Positions 1 to 5,357 of a stretch of DNA of 6,242 nt are shown here, one piece after another. Position 1 is the stretch's first letter; every line of letters starts with the position of its first letter. Position numbers and translations under genes: made by a program. The notes beneath the pieces were generated by a model, which saw only the letters and a list, made by a program, of their open reading frames with translations, did not search any database and was not told the DNA's origin. The stretch comes from an uncultured Pirellulaceae bacterium (lineage in GTDB: Bacteria > Planctomycetota > Planctomycetia > Pirellulales > Pirellulaceae), in NCBI GenBank assembly GCA_947259675.1, contig CAMYNE010000142.1, positions 1 to 6,242 on the forward strand, written 5' to 3'.

Positions 1-531
1 TCCATATTTTCGGCGCAAGACCCAAACATCTTCTTGTAGCTGTTTTAACAGGTCATCGTCCGAGCCAAACCCGAGCGTTTCCCAGCGACCCGTATTTTCG
101 TAGGTCTCACCGACTAGCGTCGTTTTCAAAGGACCCTTTCCATCGGGGGAGGGAGTATGAGGCAAAACGACTCTGGCCATCAACTTGATACCAGGGCGGG
201 TCGCTTTGATTTTCAGAGACGGCTTGAGTTCGGGGATGACAAAGCTCGGAGGAATGTCTTGAAAGACGAGAATCTTCGAGCCTTGGCCAGTCTTGAAATA
301 GATCTGTTCAAAACTGGTTTGGGTGTTCGGGTCGTTTCTGCGGCGTTGCTTCCAGGTTACTTCTGGTCCAATACAATCGCACTCAGCAAGTTCCCAAGTC
401 GGCCGAGATGCATCAAACGTCTCGCGAAATTGAGCCTGAGTTGGATCAGCAAGGAGAAGACAGATCAACGGCGCAAACGCCAAAGCACGGAGCACGATTG
501 AATCGCTCGAGTGTAATTTGAATTGACACAT
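1..531 (-). CDS. Secreted protein of unknown function, 5' part only (runs off left edge)
   Basis: An open frame on the minus strand runs without a stop from ATG at 531 to the window edge, giving 177 codons. A TAA lies two codons upstream of the ATG, so this is the longest possible start. The N-terminus reads as a signal peptide: a short polar stretch with K5 and R15, a hydrophobic core at about residues 16-28 (ALAFAPLICLLLA), and a likely cleavage after TQA at 31-33. A GTG at 495 (codon 13) would give a more compact signal peptide and is a serious alternative start. An AAGGA lies directly against the ATG, too close to act as a normal SD. The mature part begins QFRETFD and is soluble and beta-rich in appearance, with Trp and Gly-rich strands, for example ETYENTGRWETLGF near residues 142-155. 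I do not recognise the family. Export out of the cytoplasm is inferred. It is divergent from the gene at 894. Confidence 0.8.
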   Translation of the reverse strand, partial: MCQFKLHSSDSIVLRALAFAPLICLLLADPTQAQFRETFDASRPTWELAECDCIGPEVTWKQRRRNDPNTQTSFEQIYFKTGQGSKILVFQDIPPSFVIPELKPSLKIKATRPGIKLMARVVLPHTPSPDGKGPLKTTLVGETYENTGRWETLGFGSDDDLLKQLQEDVWVLRRKYG

Positions 532-567
532 TCCTTACTGGGCCATCGGCCGTTCCAAAGAAAGGAG

Positions 568-573
568 CTTATA
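568..573 (-). promoter_or_regulatory. Possible -10 element for the secreted-protein gene
   Basis: On the minus strand this reads TATAAG, five of six matches to TATAAT, about 37 bases upstream of the ATG at 531. No recognisable -35 box sits 16-18 bases further upstream. It also overlaps the SD/start region of the tiny plus-strand ORF at 573, so it is a weak candidate. Confidence 0.2.
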
Positions 574-626
574 TGATGAGTTATTGCAGCATTTTCGAGT
601 CCGGGCGGCGATTCTGCTTGAATTGA
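573..626 (+). CDS. Possible 17-codon small ORF behind a strong SD
   Basis: AAAGGAG at 561-567 is an almost perfect match to the anti-SD sequence and lies five bases before ATG at 573; a second ATG follows directly. The peptide is MMSYCSIFESGRRFCLN and stops at TGA 624-626. It has two cysteines, no membrane segment and no recognisable function. The stop overlaps an ATG in the TGATG arrangement seen in translational coupling, opening a frame to 901 that itself overlaps the start of the gene at 894. It could be a leader peptide, a small protein or chance; in planctomycetes the SD is not a dependable signal. Confidence 0.2.
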   Translation: MMSYCSIFESGRRFCLN

Positions 627-729
627 TGTTGCCAAAACTGGACAGCCCGTTTTGGGCACGCGTTTTCAACAGTCTGCAGGCTTTTATCAGGATCAGGCCT
701 CCAGTTCCAGATCAAATGATGTTGCCAAA
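624..729 (+). repeat. 13-bp direct repeat TGATGTTGCCAAA, two copies
   Basis: The sequence TGATGTTGCCAAA occurs exactly at 624-636 and again at 717-729, start to start 93 bases apart. A looser version, TTGATGACCCAAA, occurs at 878-890 just before the gene at 894. Two exact 13-mers within a few hundred bases are unlikely by chance, and the position upstream of a gene suggests protein binding sites. This is inference only. Confidence 0.4.
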
Positions 730-893
730 TTACATCACCCATCGCGCAGGCCAAAAATCAATCCAAAGCCGATTTTTGCCTGCTAGCACGGGGTTTTCGC
801 GCGAATCAATTCGGTATTGGCACGTTTGGCATTGGGCATGCATTAGTCTCCATCGTTCACCTTCGACAAAAACACCATTGATGACCCAAATAA

Positions 894-1172
894 ATGAGTA
901 ATCGAATGACCCGAACCAAAACTGATAAATTGCCAATGGACTTGACTGACTTGATGATAGAAATCGACCGACTTCCGGAAGAGTACCGACAAAACCTGGT
1001 CCAACCATTAAATCGAGTCGTCGAATATACTCGTCGTCGTCGCCGAATCTTGAATCTGATTCAAGAAGCACTCAGTCAACTGAGGATGGACATGAAATAT
1101 TTGATGTTCGATTTGGATGCAACTCGTCGTGAACGCGAGCATTACAAAGGCCTGTTGGAAGAAAACCATTAG
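894..1172 (+). CDS. Small basic helical protein, 92 residues, unknown function
   Basis: The frame starts at ATG 894, with an in-frame TAA directly before it, so no longer start exists; ATG 906 (residue 5) is the alternative. Neither has a visible SD. The protein is almost entirely charged and heptad-like, consistent with helices or a coiled coil. Key features are LPEEYRQNLVQPLNRVVE at 27-44, a run of five arginines at 47-51, and an amphipathic stretch LNLIQEALSQLRMDMKYLMF at 53-72, followed by a charged tail. There is no signal peptide or membrane segment, so it is cytoplasmic. The arginine cluster would suit binding to nucleic acid or another acidic partner, but that is a guess. A strong terminator 35 bases downstream supports a real transcription unit. 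The composition strongly suggests a genuine protein, possibly confined to planctomycetes; I know no named family. Confidence 0.75.
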   Translation: MSNRMTRTKTDKLPMDLTDLMIEIDRLPEEYRQNLVQPLNRVVEYTRRRRRILNLIQEALSQLRMDMKYLMFDLDATRREREHYKGLLEENH

Positions 1173-1206
1173 ATTGAATCATAAACGACTGGGTTGTCTC
1201 CCCGCC

Positions 1207-1247
1207 AAAACAGCCAATCGTCCACTTTCGATTGGCTGTTTTTTTTT
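1207..1247 (+). terminator. Intrinsic terminator after the 92-residue protein gene
   Basis: A perfect 14-bp stem, AAAACAGCCAATCG at 1207-1220 against CGATTGGCTGTTTT at 1229-1242, closes an eight-base loop. The run of nine T at 1239-1247 follows the GC-bearing part of the stem. This is a textbook Rho-independent terminator on the plus strand. It separates the small gene from the kinase, which therefore needs its own promoter in 1248-1439. Confidence 0.92.
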
Positions 1248-1308
1248 GTCGACAACCCGGCATAAATCACCAGTTTTGACGCATTTCACGTATCGGTCAG
1301 CGGTAAAG

Positions 1309-1337
1309 TTGCCGCTTAATGGCGATTTGAATACCAT
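1309..1337 (+). promoter_or_regulatory. Weak candidate promoter of the kinase gene
   Basis: TTGCCG at 1309-1314, 17 bases, then TACCAT at 1332-1337: each box matches four of six consensus bases. It lies about 100 bases before the kinase start and after the terminator, where a promoter is required. Match quality is low. Confidence 0.25.
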
Positions 1338-1371
1338 ATAGGATAGATTTCCCACCCCTGTTCGGAATTTT

Positions 1372-1390
1372 CGGTTTCGTGAACGAACCG
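1372..1390 (+). other. Small hairpin in the kinase leader
   Basis: CGGTT-T-CG at 1372-1379 pairs with CGAACCG at 1384-1390 around a TGAA loop, seven pairs with one bulged T. It ends 49 bases before the kinase ATG, has no T-run, and may be a leader structure or an operator-like site. Confidence 0.3.
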
Positions 1391-1439
1391 CAGGGATTCC
1401 TATTCCAAGCCTCGTAAATACCCAGGTCTAGACCCAAAA

Positions 1440-2981
1440 ATGAGCGAACTTACGGCCGAACAGTTGGCTCAACGGATTCACGACTACCGTTTGATGGAAA
1501 CGCGTGAAATCGAGAGTGCCTTGATGCGGGCGGGCGGTCGTGGCAAAGCGACGTTGGAACAACTTGTCAGCTCATTGATCAAACACGAGGATCTGACGAA
1601 CTGGCAAATTCAACGCGTTACTGAAGGCCATGCTCGCGGCTATTTTTATGGGAACTGGAAAGTACTCTATCTGGTTGGAGCGGGGACTTTTGCGCGTGTG
1701 TACCGGGGAGTTCACCGCAAGACGGGCGAAGTCAAGGCGATCAAGGTATTACGCAATCGATATAGCAGTGACGAAGATACGCGAGATCGATTTACTCGCG
1801 AAGCCAGGATGGTAATGAAGCTTCGGCATCCTAACATCGTACCGATCAATGAAGTTGAAGTTGATCGTGGACGAAGCTTTATGGTGATGGATTTTGTCGA
1901 AGGCCAAAACCTTCGAGATTACGTTCGAACCCACAAGGCTCTCAAAGTCAACGTCGCGCTAAGCATCCTTCGAGACCTTGCATCTGGACTAACCTATGCT
2001 GCCGAGAGTGGAATCACGCACCGTGATATGAAACTATCGAACGTTCTGCTGACTTCGACGGGAAATGCGAGGCTGGTGGACTTTGGATTGGCAACCGTCG
2101 ACAAACAATTCGAAGACACCACCGCGGACGGTGTATTTAATCCGCGTTCGGTCGACTACGCGGGACTGGAAAAAGCATCCCACGCACCACGAAATGATCC
2201 CCGCAGCGATATCTATTTTTTGGGCTGCATGTTCTATCACATGTTAGCCGGTGTATCGCCTCTGGAGGAAACACGCGAACGACTTAGACGACTTGCAGTT
2301 CGCCGATATCGAGAGATTGTGCCGCTCACGAACCATAATGATTCTTTGCCCCATCGAGTCGTCATTCTTTGCAACCGACTGATGGAATTGAATCCTGCAG
2401 ATCGTATTCAAACTCCGACTCAGGCTTTACGTGAAATCGAATCCGTCATTGCAGCGACGGAATCGGGCGACCTGGCTAAATACGACAAAGAGCTTTCCGA
2501 GAAACACGCGCGAGAATATGCGAAACTGGTACATCGGGAGGTCGAAGGCGCTGGCAAGACGGTTATGGTGCTCGAATCGAACATCAAAGTTCAGGATTCG
2601 CTTCGAGACCGATTGAAGGAATTGGGATACCGTGTCCTGATCACGGGCGATCCGGTCCGGGCGATTAACCGATTTAATGACATTGATCCTGCCGAAGAGA
2701 GCCCTGCCGATTGCGTGATCTTTGGTTGTGCAGGTCTTGGCACCGCTGCCCTGGACGCGTTTAATCGGTTTGCCACCCACGATTTTGGAAGAATGGTCCC
2801 GGCGATCTTGATGGTCGGTCCGAAACAGGAAAAGTATCTCGATCGAGCTGATTTTTCAGACATTCGGACGCACTTGGAGTTACCCGTCAAATTCAAAAAC
2901 GTTCGTCGTACGCTGAGAAAGTTGCTGAACATTCCGGATCCGCCCAATGATGTGCGGCGGCAAAAGGAGAAAACCCAATAA
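1440..2981 (+). CDS. Serine/threonine protein kinase with degenerate receiver-like C-terminal domain
   Basis: This 513-residue cytoplasmic protein has no membrane segment. Residues 1-70 form a helical extension (RIHDYRLME, LTNWQIQRVTEGHARGYFYG) of the type I associate with planctomycete kinases. The kinase domain spans about 73-340. Visible motifs are the glycine loop VGAGTFARV (G80, G82, V87), ATP lysine K102 in AIKVL, helix-C E121, catalytic loop HRDMKLSN (D196, K198, N201), DFG at 214-216, the F-helix Asp in SDIYFLG (D257) and R322 in ADRIQTP. All are intact, so it should phosphorylate Ser/Thr. The usual APE is replaced by GLE (242-244, SVDYAGLEK). A charged helical linker (about 341-371) leads to a CheY-like segment (372-497) in which the phospho-Asp, switch Thr and Lys positions are G429, about V459/G460 and L481. 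The start has no good SD; an upstream in-frame stop at 1380 and no other ATG fix it. It is probably co-transcribed with the methyltransferase 39 bases downstream. Substrates are unknown. Confidence 0.93.
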   Translation: MSELTAEQLAQRIHDYRLMETREIESALMRAGGRGKATLEQLVSSLIKHEDLTNWQIQRVTEGHARGYFYGNWKVLYLVGAGTFARVYRGVHRKTGEVKAIKVLRNRYSSDEDTRDRFTREARMVMKLRHPNIVPINEVEVDRGRSFMVMDFVEGQNLRDYVRTHKALKVNVALSILRDLASGLTYAAESGITHRDMKLSNVLLTSTGNARLVDFGLATVDKQFEDTTADGVFNPRSVDYAGLEKASHAPRNDPRSDIYFLGCMFYHMLAGVSPLEETRERLRRLAVRRYREIVPLTNHNDSLPHRVVILCNRLMELNPADRIQTPTQALREIESVIAATESGDLAKYDKELSEKHAREYAKLVHREVEGAGKTVMVLESNIKVQDSLRDRLKELGYRVLITGDPVRAINRFNDIDPAEESPADCVIFGCAGLGTAALDAFNRFATHDFGRMVPAILMVGPKQEKYLDRADFSDIRTHLELPVKFKNVRRTLRKLLNIPDPPNDVRRQKEKTQ

Positions 2982-3020
2982 GTGGTTTTCAGTCCAGACT
3001 GGGTCGTTTAGTCTTTAGCG

Positions 3021-3812
3021 ATGAATTCACTGCCAGTGATCGACGGCGATATCTACGACTTTCCCAAGTACTACGACTTGGTCTATGGATCCGACTGGAA
3101 AGCCGAATTTGATTTTCTTTGTCAACTCTTCCAGCGTCACGTCGAATTTGACGTCCATAGTCTGTTTGAACCTGCCTGCGGAACGGGCCGTCTGTTATAC
3201 CGATTCGCAAGGGCCGGATTACAAGTGGCAGGCAACGATTTGAATCGAAAGTCGATACAGTTTTGCAATCAACGCTTGGCTCGCCACGGTTTTGACCCCA
3301 CCGCGACCGTTGGCGACATGAGTTGCTTCGAACTCGATTCATGTGTCGACGCGGCGTTCAACACGATTAACAGTTTCCGACACTTGAATACACACGCCTT
3401 GGCAAAGTCTCATCTGGAATGTGTGGCTCGCGCGATTAAGCCGGGTGGGATTTATGTGTTGGGGCTACATCTTTCACCAGCCGAAGGGCTCGATACCTGT
3501 GACGCGGAAAGCTGGTCAGCGACACGTGGCTTGTTGACGGTGAACAGCAGAATATGGCTCGTCGAACGGAACTATCCAGAGCGATATGAGACGTTTGGCA
3601 TGGCCTATGACGTCTATACACCCACGAAACAATTTCAGATTCAGGATCAAGTCAGCTTTCGAACCTATACGGTTTCTCAAATCCAGGAACTCGTTGAATC
3701 GGTGGAGCATTTAGAGATCGCGTGCTGCTATGACTTTCGATATGAAATTGAGCGTCCAATCAAACTGGATGAAACCGTGGAAGACGTTGTCCTGATTCTT
3801 CAACGGACTTAG
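3021..3812 (+). CDS. Class I SAM-dependent methyltransferase
   Basis: This 263-residue protein has a Rossmann-type methyltransferase core. The N-terminal IYDFPKYYDLVYGSDWKAEFDFL (11-33) is typical of small-molecule methyltransferases of this class. Motif I is LFEPACGTGRLLYRFARAG (48-66), where the GTG loop binds S-adenosylmethionine. The acidic end of strand 2 is D73 in VAGNDLN, a likely adenine contact is D99 in VGDM, motif IV is DAAFNTINSFRHL (110-122), and the post-core strand is IKPGGIYVLGLHL (139-151). The C-terminal half (about 160-263) is beta-rich and presumably forms the substrate lid. There is no signal peptide, so it is cytoplasmic. The substrate cannot be told from the sequence. 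It follows the kinase by 39 bases on the same strand with no terminator seen between, so co-transcription is likely. No SD is visible before ATG 3021. Confidence 0.9.
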   Translation: MNSLPVIDGDIYDFPKYYDLVYGSDWKAEFDFLCQLFQRHVEFDVHSLFEPACGTGRLLYRFARAGLQVAGNDLNRKSIQFCNQRLARHGFDPTATVGDMSCFELDSCVDAAFNTINSFRHLNTHALAKSHLECVARAIKPGGIYVLGLHLSPAEGLDTCDAESWSATRGLLTVNSRIWLVERNYPERYETFGMAYDVYTPTKQFQIQDQVSFRTYTVSQIQELVESVEHLEIACCYDFRYEIERPIKLDETVEDVVLILQRT

Positions 3813-3861
3813 CCGATTTCCGGGGAGGATGTGAAGTGATGGGCTCCACGCGGCGCGCAGC

Positions 3862-4413
3862 TTATTTCTGCTTGCCGACGCCGAACGAACACAACAGAGA
3901 TAACAGACCGACTGCTGACAAACCAAAAAGTAAATAGGCTATTCTCGTGAGAATCTCACTTTGGATGTTCGAACCAACCCCGGGATTTTCTTGCCATTCG
4001 CCGAGTTCAATTTTCGTAGCCCGAGACCACCAATCCCACATTTGAGCTGCAGCCATCGTATCGATTTCCTCGTTGGATGTCTTTTCGATCAAGTCGGTAT
4101 ACTCCGAGATGGGGCTGTAAAGCCCATTCGCATAGTTTAACAGCGCAATACCCGCGACCGCGGAAAGGACCGCGATCATGAGTCCACCCGAAAATAACCA
4201 GCTTTTCAGTCGTGAGCGGGATTGCCGAACCTGTCGGGGCCCGCTCTGGCTTGTGCGTTGTTCGCTTTCTTCGGGAAGTTGCCTGAGTTCGCCGAGTTTA
4301 GGGATTTCGACGGCGGACTGACAGTTAGCACATTCGATTGTCTGTCCGGCATGACGCGTGGCAACCGGAAATGTCTCGTGGCAATCGGGACAAGGGAGTA
4401 GATATCGCGCCAT
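3862..4413 (-). CDS. Zinc-ribbon protein with two membrane segments, unknown function
   Basis: The 183-residue protein begins with a probable zinc ribbon, CPDC at 8-11 and CANC at 28-31, spaced as in small rubredoxin-like knuckles that are common at the N-terminus of planctomycete membrane proteins. A polar Arg/Ser/Gln linker (about 41-70) follows. Membrane segment one is at about 72-93 (LFSGGLMIAVLSAVAGIALL) and segment two at about 155-178. Between them lies a roughly 60-residue acidic, Trp-containing region (YSPISEYTDLIEK, MWDWWSRATKIELGEW). If the ribbon is cytosolic, as expected for zinc binding and for the Arg-rich linker, both termini face the cytoplasm and the acidic region is outside. 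A weak AAGAG lies six bases before the ATG at 4413. The gene converges on the methyltransferase, with 49 bases between stops and no good shared terminator. The function is unknown. Confidence 0.85.
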   Translation of the reverse strand: MARYLLPCPDCHETFPVATRHAGQTIECANCQSAVEIPKLGELRQLPEESEQRTSQSGPRQVRQSRSRLKSWLFSGGLMIAVLSAVAGIALLNYANGLYSPISEYTDLIEKTSNEEIDTMAAAQMWDWWSRATKIELGEWQENPGVGSNIQSEILTRIAYLLFGLSAVGLLSLLCSFGVGKQK

Positions 4414-4441
4414 AGGATTCTCTTATGAACTAAATTTGTCC

Positions 4442-4457
4442 AGTGCTTGCAAGCACT
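4442..4457. promoter_or_regulatory. Perfect 16-bp palindrome, candidate operator
   Basis: AGTGCTTGCAAGCACT is an exact palindrome with no spacer, 28 bases upstream of the zinc-ribbon gene start on the minus strand. With no loop it suits a dimeric DNA-binding protein better than an RNA hairpin. It lies where a repressor would block transcription of that gene. Confidence 0.45.
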
Positions 4458-4472
4458 TTGATCAATACGAAC

Positions 4473-4495
4473 TGACAATCAATTTGTTTTGTCAA
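4473..4495 (-). promoter_or_regulatory. Inverted repeat and -35-like box upstream of the zinc-ribbon gene
   Basis: TGACAA at 4473-4478 faces TTGTCA at 4489-4494. On the minus strand 4490-4495 reads TTGACA, a perfect -35 box directed at the zinc-ribbon gene. The matching -10 is poor; the best is TCGTAT at 4465-4470 with a 19-base spacer. The promoter is therefore only possible. Confidence 0.3.
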
Positions 4496-4709
4496 CATAG
4501 CAAAAATCTGATTATAGGTGGCCGCCGGTTGACAATGAATTGGCCGGCCGATTTCTGGGCGGTTGATGCCGCCATCCCTGTTTCGAAGGGATATCGCTGG
4601 CGTGCGAAGGTTTGAGTCTCGTGCGGAAAATAGTAGCCAATTCGTGTTGTTTTAAACAGCTTTGACTTGCTCATCCGTATTTTTTCGACGCTTAAGCCCA
4701 TTTTCTGGG

Positions 4710-4737
4710 TGGACCGTCGGTCGCCCCTATATACAAT
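4710..4737 (+). promoter_or_regulatory. Candidate sigma-70 promoter reading toward rpoD
   Basis: TGGACC at 4710-4715, 16 bases, then TACAAT at 4732-4737 (five of six to TATAAT) inside an AT-rich TATATACAATTTA. Transcription would start near 4744, just before the cluster of stems. It could make either a small RNA or a rpoD transcript with a leader of about 610 bases. Confidence 0.4.
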
Positions 4738-4743
4738 TTACTG

Positions 4744-4930
4744 TCCGCATATTGACGCTCTCGCTGTGCAACAGCCCGACCACGAAGATCTGACTGCCGT
4801 CGTTGTCTTCCAATTCAGAGTTTGATCGATCATGCGACATGCTTCACAGAAGCACCCCGGCGGGGGGACATTGAAAAAAATCGGAAAGCAAACATACAGG
4901 GCTGTTGATCACCTCGGTCTGACCAAGGAC
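4744..4930 (+). ncRNA. Candidate structured RNA or rpoD leader element
   Basis: A long-range stem CAACAGCCC (4769-4777) with GGGCTGTTG (4899-4907) is extended outward by GTG (4766-4768) with CAC (4910-4912) across a two-base bulge, and by CG/CG after an internal loop. Inside it lie a hairpin GAAGAT...GTCTTC with inner GAC/GTC (4784-4810), TGATCGATCA (4823-4832), TGCTTC-ACA-GAAGCA (4840-4854) and CCCC-GGC-GGGG (4855-4865). A competing local hairpin, GCTGT-GCA-ACAGC (4763-4775), uses the same bases as the closing stem, so two folds exclude each other. The size and rod-like outline recall 6S-type RNAs, but no family consensus was recognised. Ends are approximate. Confidence 0.35.
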
Positions 4931-4949
4931 TCACTTTCGCCACGGAAAG

Positions 4950-4968
4950 ACTATCCAATTGGAATAGT
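4950..4968. promoter_or_regulatory. Palindromic site around CCAATTGG
   Basis: ACTAT-CCAATTGG-A-ATAGT is a near-perfect inverted repeat with one unpaired A. It follows the structured cluster directly and could be an operator or, in RNA, a weak 3' hairpin; the following TTTGACTTT is too short a T-run for a good terminator. Confidence 0.3.
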
Positions 4969-5082
4969 TTGACTTTGGTTGATGATCGTGAGACGCCAAA
5001 CACTGTCGTTAAGGCATTATTCGGGAGTTACATGGTTGTCTAGACCTTCGAATTGGTTTGGGGTCGAACTATTATGTACGGT

Positions 5083-5096
5083 GTTCAAACTTGAAC
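5083..5096. repeat. Inverted repeat GTTCAA-AC-TTGAAC
   Basis: Six-base arms around a two-base centre; this spacing suits a dimeric DNA-binding protein. It lies about 260 bases before rpoD. No link to a known regulator can be made from sequence alone. Confidence 0.3.
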
Positions 5097-5235
5097 TTAA
5101 TCCATGTGTAACAGTCCTTGTCTGGTCAGTTGCATTGGTTTGCTAATTGGAATCTTTTTCCAAATGTCGTACGCGGCGAAGGAACGCGCATTTAAGTGGT
5201 AGACTTAGAGCATTCAGTCGAGACTTGGGTTGAAC

Positions 5236-5264
5236 TGATGACGGATTTGAAACGCTCGTCATCA
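5236..5264 (+). other. Hairpin in the rpoD leader
   Basis: TGATGACG at 5236-5243 pairs perfectly with CGTCATCA at 5257-5264 around a 13-base loop. It lies 93 bases before the rpoD start. AAAAATCAAAAAG follows instead of T, so it is not a terminator; a leader structure or binding site is possible. Confidence 0.4.
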
Positions 5265-5344
5265 AAAATCAAAAAGATCTCGATAGTTATTTAACCCATA
5301 CGACAAACCGCGCCGCAGATTGTCTTGAACAATGAGCGGCGCAC

Positions 5345-5350
5345 GAGGAG
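5345..5350 (+). promoter_or_regulatory. Ribosome binding site of rpoD
   Basis: GAGGAG lies seven bases before TTG 5358. It is the strongest SD before any long gene in the window and decides the start of the sigma factor in the absence of an in-frame ATG; the frame is closed upstream by TAA at 5292. Confidence 0.7.
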
Positions 5351-5357
5351 TACGAAA

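Larger units (their letters stand above)
532..893. other. Divergent intergenic spacer (362 bp)
   Basis: This separates the minus-strand secreted-protein gene from the plus-strand small gene at 894. Plus-frame translation across 584-901 is open but poor in acidic residues, rich in Trp, His, Arg and Ser, and reads like chance coding. The spacer holds a very good SD before a 17-codon ORF at 573, a 13-bp direct repeat and a short GCCC-GTTTT-GGGC hairpin near 642-654. It must also contain the promoter of the gene at 894, but I see no clear -35/-10 pair. Confidence 0.6.
4414..5357. other. Long gene-free region (944 bp) upstream of rpoD
   Basis: No frame here looks like a real protein, and between about 4702 and 5286 no frame on either strand reaches 60 codons. 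The stretch is rich in local structure: the palindrome at 4442-4457, GC-rich hairpins around 4511-4600 (for example GGCGG/CCGCC at 4559-4574 and ATCCCT/AGGGAT at 4573-4591), a cluster of nested stems at 4760-4930, CCAATTGG within 4950-4968, GTTCAA-AC-TTGAAC at 5083-5096, TTGGAA/TTCCAA at 5147-5163 and TGATGACG/CGTCATCA at 5236-5264. It serves as promoter region for the divergent zinc-ribbon gene and rpoD, and may hold one or more untranslated RNAs. Confidence 0.7.

Noticed and set aside
157..501. Open frame on the plus strand opposite the secreted-protein gene
   Set aside because: It lies antisense to a frame with a clear signal peptide, and its protein is rich in Arg and Lys with no plausible domain.
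626..901. Plus-strand frame of about 91 codons before the small gene
   Set aside because: The protein is poor in acidic residues, rich in Trp, His and Ser, and has no recognisable pattern; probably non-coding, although its overlaps are noted as a finding.
730..1071. Minus-strand frame of 113 codons
   Set aside because: It is mostly antisense to the better-supported gene at 894; the Arg codon run of that gene explains its Asp-rich part.
2982..3020. CAGTC-CA-GACTG inverted repeat between kinase and methyltransferase genes
   Set aside because: A two-base loop cannot form a stable hairpin, and there is no T-run, so it is not a terminator.
3813..3861. Possible bidirectional terminator between convergent genes
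   Set aside because: Only a four-base GGAG/CTCC pairing is seen and no T-run on either strand.
4492..4701. Minus-strand frame of 69 codons in the long spacer
   Set aside because: No SD, no recognisable domain, and the region is instead rich in hairpins.
4752..4780. TTGACG as a -35 box
   Set aside because: The region 16-18 bases downstream is GC-rich with nothing like TATAAT.
4817..4827. AGAGTTTGATC resembling the 5' end of 16S rRNA
   Set aside because: The match stops after 11 bases; the next bases are GATCATG, not CTGGCTCAG, and no further rRNA helices follow.
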